Positions 27,294 through 35,234 of a stretch of DNA of 35,234 bases are shown one piece after another. Numbering within the stretch: the first letter of the stretch is position 1; each line of letters opens with the position of its first letter. A program made the position numbers and the translations under genes. Source of the stretch: Halothiobacillus sp. 15-55-196 (GTDB lineage Bacteria > Pseudomonadota > Gammaproteobacteria > Halothiobacillales > Halothiobacillaceae); assembly GCA_002282715.1 (NCBI GenBank), contig NCKC01000019.1, forward strand, positions 1 to 35,234, given 5' to 3'. Under the pieces are notes generated by a model, which had not been told where the DNA came from, did not search any database, and saw only the letters and a list, made by a program, of their open reading frames with translations.

Positions 27294-28050
27294 CTTCAAT
27301 CCCGCGAGCCGAATAGGTCAGCAATAAGTTCATCAAATAATCTTCATGGCGCCAGGGCAAAGCATGACCACCCGCTAGCAGGGGCGTAAATAGCTGACAC
27401 GCCGAACCACAAGATTCTGTCCACGGTTGCGTCGGCAGCAGCGGATCATCCGAACCGAACACCCAATGGATGGGCATCGTCGCGCGTGCCAACCAGGCGC
27501 GTTGATCGATAGCGGCCAACCAATCCAACCCCTGCTGCAAAGTGCCCGCCTCCTGCTGGCGACCGAATCCGGCGGGAAGACCAAGCCAGGCATCAAACCC
27601 AGCCAACGCCGCCTCGGGTGAACGACCTACCTGTCTTCGCAATGCCTGCCAGTTTTTCCAAGGCATCCCCGGCCAGCCTGTACGTTCATCCTGCAAAAAA
27701 CGCGGAGAAGCTGACAAGATGACCGATTGGCGCGGTGACAATTTCTTTCTGGCCAAGGCTTCCTGAATCAGGGCACCACCAAGCGACCAGCCAAGCCAAA
27801 GCGTATTTCCTCCACTGTTCATTTCTGCCACAGGACAATCCGCGTCATCGAAAATCCAATGGCCGAATTCCAGCCAATCAAGAGAATGAATCACGGACCG
27901 GTCGCCGTCGCACGCAACATAGCCATCAACCAGATTTCGCCACATGGACGAATCGAACGACCAACCGGAAACCAGTACAATGGGTGTACGCCCCTTCAGG
28001 CCAGAACCGTTAGCACACCCCTCGACCAAACCATCAATCAATCCAAGCAC
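27286..28050 (-). CDS. bioH: Pimeloyl-ACP methyl ester carboxylesterase BioH
   Basis: The 254-residue alpha/beta hydrolase has the nucleophile elbow GWSLGG with Ser89, the acid in FGSDDPLLP, and the catalytic histidine in LAGGHALPW. The segment SVILSASPRF, with the lid-like FLQDERTGWPGM, matches BioH. It hydrolyses pimeloyl-ACP methyl ester, ending the chain elongation begun by BioC. The start is GTG at 28050; an in-frame TGA lies just upstream, so no longer form exists. It is divergent from plsY across 104 bp. Confidence 0.88.
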   Translation of the reverse strand: MLGLIDGLVEGCANGSGLKGRTPIVLVSGWSFDSSMWRNLVDGYVACDGDRSVIHSLDWLEFGHWIFDDADCPVAEMNSGGNTLWLGWSLGGALIQEALARKKLSPRQSVILSASPRFLQDERTGWPGMPWKNWQALRRQVGRSPEAALAGFDAWLGLPAGFGRQQEAGTLQQGLDWLAAIDQRAWLARATMPIHWVFGSDDPLLPTQPWTESCGSACQLFTPLLAGGHALPWRHEDYLMNLLLTYSARGIEDV

Positions 28051-28154
28051 CTTCTTTCATTTCTTCGCATGTCGCCATTTCTTCATTTGCGCTTTGAACT
28101 TCAAAGTCGTGATAATGCGCGACGTTTGATACACACCTCAATCAGGAATATATC

Positions 28155-28790
28155 GTGGATTTCTCATCTGGGCCGGCATTGGTCGGCATCGCCATCGCAA
28201 GCTATCTCATTGGCTCAATCGCCAGCGCCGTGCTTGTAGCGCGCTTGTTTCATCTTCCCGATCCACGCCAAGCGGGCTCCGGCAACCCCGGCGCGACGAA
28301 CGTCCTGCGGCTGGGCGGAAAAAAAGCCGCGCTTCTGACGCTACTTGGTGATCTCGGCAAGGGCTTGCTGCCGGTGCTGATATTACGTGCCCTGAATGCC
28401 CCCGAAGTCGCCTTGGCCGTAGCCGCCCTGGCCGCGTTCGTCGGTCACATTTTCCCCGTATTTTTTGGATTCAAAGGTGGAAAAGGCGTAGCGACCGCAG
28501 CCGGCGCGTTACTCGCACTCAATCCATTGATTGGCCTGATTACCATAGGCACCTGGATAGCCTGCGCCTTTATCACCCGCTATTCCTCGCTTTCCGCAAT
28601 TCTTGCCGCGGTTGTAGCGGCTTCCAGCGCCCTGTATCTGGCACCACCTGCCACCATGGTAGCAGTCAGTATCATGGCCATCATGCTGATTTACCGGCAC
28701 CACCGGAACATTCGCCGCCTGATTAACGGCGAAGAACCCAAAATCGGCAAAAAAAGTGATTCGGGCAATCAACCGGAAAGACCGGTCTGA
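28155..28790 (+). CDS. plsY: Acyl-phosphate:glycerol-3-phosphate acyltransferase PlsY
   Basis: The 211-residue inner-membrane enzyme acylates glycerol-3-phosphate from acyl-phosphate, the first committed step of phospholipid synthesis. Three loop motifs are present: the N-terminal YLIGSIASA with GSGNPGATNVLRL, then GHIFPVFFGFKGGKGVAT, and the C-terminal YRHHRNIRRL. Five hydrophobic segments fit the known topology. The start is GTG at 28155 with AGGA upstream. It converges on tsaD with only 12 bp between stops and no clear terminator. Confidence 0.95.
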   Translation: MDFSSGPALVGIAIASYLIGSIASAVLVARLFHLPDPRQAGSGNPGATNVLRLGGKKAALLTLLGDLGKGLLPVLILRALNAPEVALAVAALAAFVGHIFPVFFGFKGGKGVATAAGALLALNPLIGLITIGTWIACAFITRYSSLSAILAAVVAASSALYLAPPATMVAVSIMAIMLIYRHHRNIRRLINGEEPKIGKKSDSGNQPERPV

Positions 28791-28802
28791 AAAGACAGGC
28801 AG

Positions 28803-29816
28803 TCACCCCGCCAGCGAATGGCTCAAGGAAACCAACGGCCAGCGAGGGCGAACCTCAAACCCCGCCGCCTCGTCATGCTCGCCGCGCTCCAGCCGAAGCG
28901 CGGCGACCAAAGCAATCATGGCTGCATTGTCGGTACAGAGTATGGGCGGCGGATAGAACACCTGCCCGTCACGCTCATCCATCATTTGTTTGAGCCGCAA
29001 GCGCAACGGACGATTTGCCGCCACCCCGCCAGCCAGCACCACATGGCGGTAACCGGTCTGTTCCAGTGCCCGCCCGATTTTGATTGCGAGCGTATCGATG
29101 ACGGCCTGTTCGAATGAAGCGGCGATATCGGCGTGATCACCGCCCGACGCGATGGCCAATGCCACTGCCGTTTTCAAACCACTGAAACTGAAATCCAACC
29201 CCGGTCGATCGACCATCGGTCGGGGGAAGTGGATGGCATCGCGACGTCCACGCTGCGCCAATTCGGAAAGCGCCGCGCCACCGGGATAGCCCAAGCCCAT
29301 GAGTTTGGCTGATTTATCGAAAGCCTCGCCCACGGCATCGTCGATACTTTCCCCGAGCAGGGTGTAATCCCCCAGCGCCTTGACCGCAATCAACTGCGTG
29401 TGCCCACCGGACACCAGCACGGCCAGAAACGGGAATTGCGGGCGCTCATCCTCGAGCAGGGGCGCCAGCACGTGACCTTCCAGATGATGCACACCCAGCG
29501 CCGGGCAGTGAAGCGCCCGCGCCAACCCCTTGGCGAAGGCGGCACCGGTCATCAACGCGCCCTGCAAGCCGGGACCGGCCGTGTATCCGATCGCATCGAT
29601 CTGATCGCGACGAAGATCGGCTTCTTCGAGGGCCGCCCTGAACAATAACGGCAACTTGCGTACGTGATCGCGCGCGGCCAACTCGGGGACGACGCCGCCA
29701 TAGCGCGCATGCACATCGGTTTGCGAGTGAATCTGATTCGCGCGCAAACCGCAAGACGTGTCATAGATGGCGATGGCCGTTTCATCGCACGAAGTTTCGA
29801 TGCCCAATACCCGCAT
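28803..29816 (-). CDS. tsaD: tRNA N6-adenosine threonylcarbamoyltransferase TsaD
   Basis: The 337-residue protein transfers threonylcarbamoyl to A37 of ANN-decoding tRNAs with TsaB, TsaC and TsaE. Motifs of the ASKHA fold are [16 protein letters not shown], the metal-binding [15 protein letters not shown], and [10 protein letters not shown]. The frame stays open to 30077, but ATG 29816 gives the invariant N-terminus and exactly the E. coli length. The 101 bp between this start and the upstream thioredoxin-like gene holds no other gene. Confidence 0.97.
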   Translation of the reverse strand: MRVLGIETSCDETAIAIYDTSCGLRANQIHSQTDVHARYGGVVPELAARDHVRKLPLLFRAALEEADLRRDQIDAIGYTAGPGLQGALMTGAAFAKGLARALHCPALGVHHLEGHVLAPLLEDERPQFPFLAVLVSGGHTQLIAVKALGDYTLLGESIDDAVGEAFDKSAKLMGLGYPGGAALSELAQRGRRDAIHFPRPMVDRPGLDFSFSGLKTAVALAIASGGDHADIAASFEQAVIDTLAIKIGRALEQTGYRHVVLAGGVAANRPLRLRLKQMMDERDGQVFYPPPILCTDNAAMIALVAALRLERGEHDEAAGFEVRPRWPLVSLSHSLAG

Positions 29817-29917
29817 GACGCGCCCATCTCCATCAAATCGAAGGCCCAAATCGTAAGCCCGTAAAATCAGGCCGGGGATAATAACGCATACCGCCCGGAC
29901 ACGCGGGGATTGTTGGG

Positions 29918-31261
29918 CTACCTGGCCGATGCGGCCGAGCGTTTCTCCTCGCGGATAATCTGATCGATCAGGGCCTTGACCTTGGGCGTGTTCCAATCGA
30001 TCGACGCATTCACCGAGTAACGGATACGCCCCTGGTCGTCCACCAGGAACGAGCTTGGAAAGGCAAACACGCCCCATTGGGCAGCCACATCCCCCTGTCG
30101 ATCGATCAGAACCGGGAAATGCACCGAGAACTGCTTCATGAACGCCGCCACATGGGCAGGCGATTCCTTGAAGTTGATCGACAGCACACGCAACTGGCCA
30201 GCAGGGTAACTCTGAGCCAATTCATTCATGGACGGAATTTCCTCGACGCAATGCGGGCACCAACTGGCCCAGAAGTTGACCAGCGTGACTGCGGGCCGGG
30301 TATCGAGCGGGCCATGCTCCAGCCGGTGGATCTGCCCGTTCAAGTCGGGCAATACAAAGTTCTTCGCTTTGAGACTCGCCACGGGAATCAAGCCGAATTG
30401 CTGCTGGATGGGTTTATCCAGAGCCTGGTTCAAAGGCAGGACGTGTGCGGGATGGGGCGCCTCGGCCAGCAGGCGGCTGGATTCAAGCAATTCATCCGGC
30501 AAAGCCTGCATGGCCCGGGCCTCCTCCGGTTTCATGAAATCGGCCAGGTTTTCAAGCGTTTCGTTTTGGGCCTTCTTCAAATGCAAAGGAAAATAATCGC
30601 GCACATTGGGGATGATGCGAGCGAACGCCGGGCTGCCCGCCCCTTGCAGGACATCAAGCAAACTGCCCAGACGATTGCGGTTCACGCCCCGTTCGGGCTC
30701 CAGAATCATGACGGGCATATTGGTTGCCGCCACAATACCCAAAAAGCTGGGCGGTTCGCCGGCAACCGGCGTTCCGCGATAGAGGTTGGGGAACAGCAGG
30801 ACAGCGCCCGTCACGGCATCCGGGTTCGTTGCCGATGCCTGCCAATCACGCAAGCCGCGCAGAATCGGTACGGCCATGCGATCAAGGCCGACGACCGTCA
30901 CCGGACGCCCGGTTTTGACGCCCGCAGTCATCAACGCAGCGACACCTTTGCCATTGAGCCCGCGTACAACCTCATTCGAGCGTTGCAATAACAATGAATC
31001 AAGCAGATCGACCATCCAGACGGTTGCACCCCGGCGAGCCAAGGCATGAGCGATGGCTTCAGCCCCCGTGGTTCGCCCGTATTGATTGGTGAACCAAAGA
31101 AACAAAAGGCCCTGCTGATGTGCCCCACCGACCACCTTGACATCCAACTCATTACCCTGGTCGCCGTAAGGCAGGGTGAAATCGGCCCAGGCACGCCCGA
31201 AAGCCATGCTGAGTAAAAGCAGCAACACAACCTGCATCCCGACCCGACGTTTGCTCAGCAT
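29918..31261 (-). CDS. Exported two-domain protein: alpha/beta-hydrolase-like N-terminus and TlpA-type thioredoxin C-terminus
   Basis: The 447-residue protein begins with a signal peptide ([16 protein letters not shown] before DFT). The C-terminal domain (about 295-447) is a TlpA/ResA-type thioredoxin: [11 protein letters not shown], then [10 protein letters not shown] with Cys335 and Cys338, EIPSMNELA and the cis-proline region [10 protein letters not shown]. Such domains reduce disulfides in the periplasm, often in cytochrome c maturation. Residues 30-290 are a separate domain with hydrolase-like alternation ([51 protein letters not shown]) but no obvious GxSxG nucleophile. This resembles an inactive alpha/beta-hydrolase fold; I do not recognise a named family. 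A protein with this domain pair could support c-type cytochrome maturation, but that is inference. Confidence 0.75.
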   Translation of the reverse strand: MLSKRRVGMQVVLLLLLSMAFGRAWADFTLPYGDQGNELDVKVVGGAHQQGLLFLWFTNQYGRTTGAEAIAHALARRGATVWMVDLLDSLLLQRSNEVVRGLNGKGVAALMTAGVKTGRPVTVVGLDRMAVPILRGLRDWQASATNPDAVTGAVLLFPNLYRGTPVAGEPPSFLGIVAATNMPVMILEPERGVNRNRLGSLLDVLQGAGSPAFARIIPNVRDYFPLHLKKAQNETLENLADFMKPEEARAMQALPDELLESSRLLAEAPHPAHVLPLNQALDKPIQQQFGLIPVASLKAKNFVLPDLNGQIHRLEHGPLDTRPAVTLVNFWASWCPHCVEEIPSMNELAQSYPAGQLRVLSINFKESPAHVAAFMKQFSVHFPVLIDRQGDVAAQWGVFAFPSSFLVDDQGRIRYSVNASIDWNTPKVKALIDQIIREEKRSAASAR

Positions 31262-31445
31262 GAATTCACCTTAAAAAATGCTATCTCTTGTTCATGGCAT
31301 TGAGTCATCAAAGCCTCAACGCATTCCACACACAGGCTCTAAAGCCGGAGAAAATACAGACCACGGATCATCTGCATGTCGATTACAATGGCCCACTGAT
31401 CGCTCAGACGGAATAAATCATAACCATCTAATGATTATATAGACT

Positions 31446-32405
31446 ATGCCTAAAATTACCGCGCCATTGCTCGAATCAAAACTCAGACATCTGCCCCTGC
31501 TCCACCGCGGCAAAGTTCGCGATCTGTATGCCGTAGATGATGACCGTCTGTTGATTGTTACAACCGATCGCATTTCTGCCTTTGATGTCATCCTGCCCAC
31601 GGCCATTGCGGGCAAGGGGCGGGTATTGACCGCGATTTCCCGCTTCTGGTTCGATCGCACCCGCAATATTGTGCCGAATCACCTGACGGACGATCAATCG
31701 CTGGCCGATATCATCCGCGATCGTGATGAGCGCGCCCTGCTGGAAGGTCGCAGCCTGATCGTCAAGCGACTCAAAGCATTGCCGGTCGAAGCCGTCGTGC
31801 GCGGCTACCTGATCGGCACCGGCTACAAGGATTATGTGGCCACCGGCGCGGTCTGCGGCATCACGCTCCCGAAAGGTCTGCCCCTGGCGGCCCGCCTGCC
31901 CGAACCGATCTTCACACCGGCGACGAAGGCCGCGGTGGGCGATCACGATGAAAACATCGATTTTGACACCACCGTTTCCCTGCTTGGTCGCCCACTGGCC
32001 GAACAGGTGCGGGATACCGCCATCAAGCTCTATCAGGAAGCTGCGAAATACGCATTGGAACGCGGCATCATCATTGCCGATACCAAATTCGAATTCGGTC
32101 TGGATGATCAAGGCACGCTGCATCTGATCGACGAGGCGCTCACACCCGATTCATCAAGGTTCTGGCCGGTCGATCAGTACAAAACAGGCATCAGCCCGCC
32201 GTCCTTCGACAAGCAATTCGTTCGTGACTGGCTGGAAACGCTGGACTGGGACAAAAAAACACCCGGCCCGCAAATCCCGGCCGATATTGTCGAACAGACC
32301 CGATCCCGCTATCTCGAAGCCTATCGCTTACTGACAGGGCATCATGATTTGGAACAGCCAAATGGACCCACTGAAAACTCAAGCAATCCACTTGCATTGA
32401 AATGA
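31446..32405 (+). CDS. purC: SAICAR synthase PurC, long form
   Basis: The 319-residue ligase joins CAIR and aspartate in purine synthesis. Motifs are the N-terminal [33 protein letters not shown], the substrate region [16 protein letters not shown], and the C-terminal metal and ATP part DTKFEFG...[14 protein letters not shown]. It is the roughly 300-residue form also found in yeast and many proteobacteria, not the 240-residue E. coli type. No Shine-Dalgarno sequence is evident before ATG 31446, but there is no other methionine that fits. The stop overlaps the bioD start (ATGA). Confidence 0.96.
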   Translation: MPKITAPLLESKLRHLPLLHRGKVRDLYAVDDDRLLIVTTDRISAFDVILPTAIAGKGRVLTAISRFWFDRTRNIVPNHLTDDQSLADIIRDRDERALLEGRSLIVKRLKALPVEAVVRGYLIGTGYKDYVATGAVCGITLPKGLPLAARLPEPIFTPATKAAVGDHDENIDFDTTVSLLGRPLAEQVRDTAIKLYQEAAKYALERGIIIADTKFEFGLDDQGTLHLIDEALTPDSSRFWPVDQYKTGISPPSFDKQFVRDWLETLDWDKKTPGPQIPADIVEQTRSRYLEAYRLLTGHHDLEQPNGPTENSSNPLALK

Positions 32406-33175
32406 GTAACGCTGGCACAGCGCTCGCATCGGGAGGGCCTGGCCACCGAGGCGTCGTGATTCTTGCTACGGACACGGAGGTAGGCAAAACGTTTATCGGC
32501 TGCGCGTTGGCGCAAGCGCTTTGTCATGCCGGAATAGTCGTCAAGGTACGAAAGCCGGTTGAAACTGGCTGTACCTCGAAAGACGGCCAACTCGTACCAG
32601 CCGATGCGTGCTTGCTCTGGGCGGCGGCAGATAAAGCCGAGCCGCTGGACATCGTTTGCCCTTTGCGCTTTTCCCTACCCGTCGCTGCACCTCAAGCAGC
32701 CAAACACGCGGGCACTTCGCTCAAGTTTGACCGGGATATCGCGCCTATTCTTCAACCAGTAACACTTACGGCGAACGATCACGCGGCATCGGCCAAAAGC
32801 TTTTGGGTCATCGAAAGCGCGGGTGGGGCATTATCGCCCTTAACCGACGACCATTTGAATGTGCAGCTTGCTGCATTCACAAAACTTCCTGTGATTCTTA
32901 TTGCTCACGACCGATTAGGCACCTTGAGCACCCTATTCGCACATATTGAATCATTGGCCCAAAGGGCTATCCCTATCGCGGCGATTGTGCTCAACCGACG
33001 CCCCAAACAACAGGATGCAGACAACCTCACTGCGCTCAAGGCGTGGCTACCTCACTTGGTGCGCGCGGACTCAGGCAGCCTCCCACCGCCTGTCGTATCG
33101 GTTGCTCAAGATGCAAATCAACAGGCCGTCGGTTTGGAGCTTCTCAACACAATGAACATTCAAATCAAGCCGTAA
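32402..33175 (+). CDS. bioD: Dethiobiotin synthetase BioD
   Basis: The 257-residue P-loop enzyme closes the ureido ring of dethiobiotin. The nucleotide-binding loop ATDTEVGKT (about residues 22-30) and the following VRKPVETGC match BioD, where the glutamate-lysine region contacts the diamino substrate. [12 protein letters not shown] resembles the family GAGG motif with Ser replacing the first Gly side. Length is slightly above the usual 225 residues because of an N-terminal glycine-rich extension. The ATGA overlap with purC means coupled translation, an unusual partner since bioH and bioC lie about 4 kb away on the other strand. Confidence 0.9.
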   Translation: MSNAGTALASGGPGHRGVVILATDTEVGKTFIGCALAQALCHAGIVVKVRKPVETGCTSKDGQLVPADACLLWAAADKAEPLDIVCPLRFSLPVAAPQAAKHAGTSLKFDRDIAPILQPVTLTANDHAASAKSFWVIESAGGALSPLTDDHLNVQLAAFTKLPVILIAHDRLGTLSTLFAHIESLAQRAIPIAAIVLNRRPKQQDADNLTALKAWLPHLVRADSGSLPPPVVSVAQDANQQAVGLELLNTMNIQIKP

Positions 33176-33203
33176 CGCGCGTCCAAGCAGCCAAGAAAAG
33201 ATA

Positions 33204-33348
33204 GGGAAGCGCTGATTTATTCAGCGCTTCCCGCTTGGGTCAGGATGCCCCAACAAGAACAAAGACGTCAGTCTTTGATTCGTGAGCGCCATCGCGGGCG
33301 TGTACCGCGATGAGCGAACTGATTTATTCCAAGGATGGAATAAATCAG
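33204..33348 (+). repeat. Five-hairpin structured element, copy 2
   Basis: Five consecutive inverted repeats: hp1 33204-33232 (GGGAAGCGCTGA, TTTAT loop, 12-bp perfect stem); hp2 33235-33253 (TTGGG/CCCAA around CAGGATG); hp3 33260-33277 (CAAAGAC, GTCA, GTCTTTG); hp4 33290-33312 (CATCGCGG, 7-nt loop, CCGCGATG); hp5 33319-33348 (CTGATTTATTCC, AAGGAT, GGAATAAATCAG). Linkers are 2, 6, 12 and 6 nt. The order and sizes match copy 1 near ccoG read on its minus strand. It sits between convergent bioD and the NTF2-like gene. Read on the minus strand, hp1 is followed by TATCTTTTC, so it might also terminate transcription. Confidence 0.85.
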
Positions 33349-33361
33349 CATTGACACAGGT

Positions 33362-33796
33362 TCACGCAGATAACCGACCACGAACCCAACGCAGCAAGGC
33401 GCCGAGCACGGGAACCTGGCTGTATAACTGCTCAGCCGGATCCCAATAGTCAACATGGTCTACCACCAAGCCCTCATCATCGAACACCACGCGGCTCACA
33501 CCTACCAGCTTCAAATCACTGGGCGCACCACATAAAAAGCGCCAATAAAAAAACACCACGCGCGTATCCGGCACAAAGGCCATTTCATCGACGACAAACC
33601 GCAAATTCGGGCAGTTTTTGTAGCCATGGACGAACACACGCACGATAGCGTCGCGCCCCGTCACATCGTTGAAAGGGTCTTTGAAGTGGGCATTCGCCAC
33701 AAACGCTTCGGATAAAAGTTCAAGCTGATCGACTTGCAGGCTCTCTATTACGTTACGGAAACGATGGGCAGCTTCGGCAATGGGCAATGGCGTCAT
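33362..33796 (-). CDS. NTF2/SnoaL-like small protein
   Basis: The 144-residue protein has the alpha+beta cone pattern of NTF2-like proteins: an early helix pair, then FKDPFNDVTGRDAIVRVF, the strands RVVFFYWRFLC and LKLVGVSRVVFDDEGLVVDHVDYWDP, and a final tail. These proteins bind small hydrophobic ligands or act as isomerases or accessory proteins. Genes of this type are often found next to the SDR and FAD-dependent oxidoreductase seen here, in clusters that modify membrane fatty acids. It overlaps the SDR gene by 4 bp (ATGA), so the two form an operon. The specific function is unknown. Confidence 0.78.
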   Translation of the reverse strand: MTPLPIAEAAHRFRNVIESLQVDQLELLSEAFVANAHFKDPFNDVTGRDAIVRVFVHGYKNCPNLRFVVDEMAFVPDTRVVFFYWRFLCGAPSDLKLVGVSRVVFDDEGLVVDHVDYWDPAEQLYSQVPVLGALLRWVRGRLSA

Positions 33797-34569
33797 TTTT
33801 TTATCATTCTGCGTGTCAATGCAAAAAAGAGGCGATAGGGCAAAATACGAATCAGTTTCATCACCAAACCAAAACCGGTGGGAATCAACAGTTCAAAACC
33901 CGAACGGTTCAATTTGCGAATAATCAGGCGCGCTGCCTCTTGGGGCTCGATGATACCGGGCATCTCGAAATCATTTTTATCGGTGAGCGGTGTGCGCACA
34001 AATCCGGGGTTAATCACGCGAAGGGCAACACCGCGCTGGGCAAATTCCGGCGCAAGCGACTCGGCCATATTGATCAAAGCCGCCTTGGTAGCGCCATAAG
34101 GCGCCGCATTCGGCAATCCACGAAACCCGGCCACGCTTGCCGTAACGATGATCTCGCCTGCACCTTGTGCCAAAAAATGGCCGCGCACGGCATCAATACC
34201 GTTAATCACGCCCATGAAGTTGATGCGCATCAAACGTTCAAACAAGGCTGCATCGAAATCATCAAGGCTCATGGGGGCGTAATCGGCTGCATTCAAGATG
34301 ACGCGATCAAGCTGCCCCCATCGTTCAAGAAGCATAGCTAATCCATCACTCAGTGTTTTCGGTTCAGTTACATCGACGGGTACAAGTTGAACGTGCTCTG
34401 GGAAGCGCGCAGCCAAATCTCGCAGCGGGTCAATACGTCGCGCCGACACTACCACTCGGCACCCTTGTTCAAGCAATCCTTCAGCCAGAGCAAGACCAAT
34501 ACCGCTACTGCCGCCGACAATCCAGATGACCTGATTCTGGCTCTGTTTAGTTGCGTCCACTCTATGCAC
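33793..34569 (-). CDS. SDR-family NAD(P)-dependent oxidoreductase
   Basis: The 258-residue classical short-chain dehydrogenase shows the cofactor loop GGSSGIGLALAEGL (about residues 19-32), the DVTEP acidic turn, the NAADYAP segment in place of NNAG, the catalytic serine in VTASVAGF, and the tyrosine/lysine pair YGATKAA. The length is normal. The start is GTG at 34569; a second GTG at 34560 is better spaced from GAGG and is an alternative. The substrate is unknown. It is cotranscribed with the NTF2-like gene and divergent from the FAD-dependent protein across about 200 bp. Confidence 0.87.
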   Translation of the reverse strand: MHRVDATKQSQNQVIWIVGGSSGIGLALAEGLLEQGCRVVVSARRIDPLRDLAARFPEHVQLVPVDVTEPKTLSDGLAMLLERWGQLDRVILNAADYAPMSLDDFDAALFERLMRINFMGVINGIDAVRGHFLAQGAGEIIVTASVAGFRGLPNAAPYGATKAALINMAESLAPEFAQRGVALRVINPGFVRTPLTDKNDFEMPGIIEPQEAARLIIRKLNRSGFELLIPTGFGLVMKLIRILPYRLFFALTRRMIKK

Positions 34570-34655
34570 CTCAAGAAAAAATAAAACATTCCATCAAAGG
34601 CGCCCACACTCCATGTCTAGCCTGATTAGCACGCGATCTGAAAGAATACGCATAG

Positions 34656-34684
34656 TTGAGAAATATCTATACATAATATATACA
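34656..34684 (+). promoter_or_regulatory. Candidate sigma-70 promoter for the FAD-dependent oxidoreductase gene
   Basis: TTGAGA (34656-34661) and TATACA (34679-34684) are separated by 17 bp in an AT-rich region upstream of the plus-strand gene. The surrounding repeats of TATA-like words make alternative -10 choices possible. No sigma-E/ChrR-type promoter was recognised. Confidence 0.4.
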
Positions 34685-34776
34685 ATATTGATACATGAAT
34701 CCAAACTCAACATTCACGCGTACATGATTTAACCGGATATTAAACCCTGTGCGTGAAAACCAGCTTACGAAAACGA

Positions 34777-35234
34777 ATGAACCCAGAAAAAAACAATATG
34801 CCGAACAAGTCCTTGAAAATTGCTGTGATTGGCTCAGGCATATCCGGCATTGCCTCGGCCTGGCTATTGAGCCAAAAGCATCAGGTTCACTTGTTCGAAA
34901 AAAATGATTACCTCGGTGGGCATACCCACACTCATTCCATGAAAGACAACGGTCAAACGGTATATGTCGATACCGGCTTTATCGTATTCAATCGACCAAA
35001 CTACCCGCACCTGACAGGATTACTCAAACACTTCAATCTACCCACCCAACCCACAGAAATGTCGTTTGGCGTGAGTCTGGATCAGGGGCGGCTTGAATAT
35101 GGCGGCAGCAATTTAGCCACGCTTTTCGCGCAGAAAACCAATTTATTGCGTCCACGTTTTCTTCGCATGGTGCAAGATATCCTGCGCTTTAATCGAGAAG
35201 GCAAGGCAGCTTTGCAGGATGCCGGTTTTACCAA
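34777..35234 (+). CDS. FAD-dependent amine-oxidase-like oxidoreductase, N-terminal part
   Basis: The gene runs off the right edge; 152 residues are visible. A dinucleotide-binding motif IAVIGSGISGIASAWLLS leads to the acidic end of strand 2 at HLFEKNDYLGGHTHT. This is the FAD-binding start of flavin-containing amine-oxidase/phytoene-desaturase-like proteins. The YVDTGFIVFN segment is typical of the group that sits beside DUF1365 and cyclopropane-fatty-acid-synthase-like genes. The start is probably ATG 34777 (a second ATG is at 34798); neither has a strong ribosome-binding site. The divergent SDR and NTF2-like genes support membership of such a lipid-related cluster. Confidence 0.85.
   Translation, partial: MNPEKNNMPNKSLKIAVIGSGISGIASAWLLSQKHQVHLFEKNDYLGGHTHTHSMKDNGQTVYVDTGFIVFNRPNYPHLTGLLKHFNLPTQPTEMSFGVSLDQGRLEYGGSNLATLFAQKTNLLRPRFLRMVQDILRFNREGKAALQDAGFT

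Noticed and set aside
30077..30991. A 304-codon plus-strand frame opposite the exported TlpA-type gene
   Set aside because: It is antisense to a coding region with a signal peptide and thioredoxin motif; no family features.
31410..31420. GGAATAAATCA upstream of purC, identical to part of the hp5 arm of element copy 2
   Set aside because: It has no pairing partner or neighbouring hairpins; an 11-nt match in AT-rich DNA is probably chance or at most a remnant.

Overview
The window reads as a stretch of chromosome from a free-living gammaproteobacterium. The arrangements glyA-nrdR-ribD-ribE-ribBA-ribH-nusB, bioH/bioC and ccoNOQP-ccoGHI all point there. A class 1 fructose-bisphosphatase back to back with a PPi-type-like phosphofructokinase, a complete cbb3 oxidase locus and an exported SCP2-like protein fit a chemolithoautotrophic sulfur oxidiser of the Halothiobacillus kind. 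That genus guess is inference from gene content and style; no RuBisCO, carboxysome or sox gene lies in the window. I saw no tRNA, rRNA, CRISPR, transposase or prophage gene.

Layout. 1-4.4 kb: carbon metabolism and signalling (end of a CBM48-like protein, a hexose-6-phosphate mutarotase, a PilZ/YcgR-like protein, and divergent phosphofructokinase and fructose-bisphosphatase). 4.4-5.6 kb: two small exported proteins. 5.6-9.4 kb: a Pat-type protein acetyltransferase (acyl-CoA synthetase-like plus GNAT) divergent from a histone-deacetylase-family enzyme, which together look like a write/erase pair for lysine acetylation. 9.5-10.4 kb: uppP. 10.4-16.5 kb, minus strand: glyA, nrdR, ribD, ribE, ribBA, ribH, nusB. 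The GTP cyclohydrolase II half of RibBA has lost zinc ligands. 16.8-26.2 kb: a stand-alone cyclic-nucleotide-binding protein, then, all on the minus strand, ccoNOQP (cbb3 oxidase) and ccoG, ccoH, ccoI (its assembly and copper-supply factors). 26.5-33.2 kb: bioH-bioC, plsY, tsaD, an exported TlpA-type thioredoxin with a large N-terminal domain, and purC-bioD. 33.4 kb to the end: an NTF2-like protein and an SDR dehydrogenase, divergent from a truncated FAD-dependent amine-oxidase-like protein; this looks like the edge of a lipid-modification or photo-oxidative-stress gene cluster.

The most unusual signal is not a gene. Two intergenic regions, one upstream of ccoG (22331-22478, minus orientation) and one downstream of bioD (33204-33348, plus orientation), each carry five consecutive hairpins. 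When both are read in the same direction, order, sizes, linker lengths, loop motifs (GGAT in hairpins 2 and 5) and a hairpin-4 core (TCGCGG/CCGCGA) match, while most stem sequences differ but stay perfectly paired. In each copy, the apex of hairpin 1 is repeated in the 5' arm of hairpin 5, with a sequence private to that copy. This looks like a family of about 146-nt structured elements, either mobile DNA or a structured RNA, whose conserved feature is the fold. Copy 1 lies just downstream of a perfect -10 hexamer and may be the transcribed 5' leader of ccoG.
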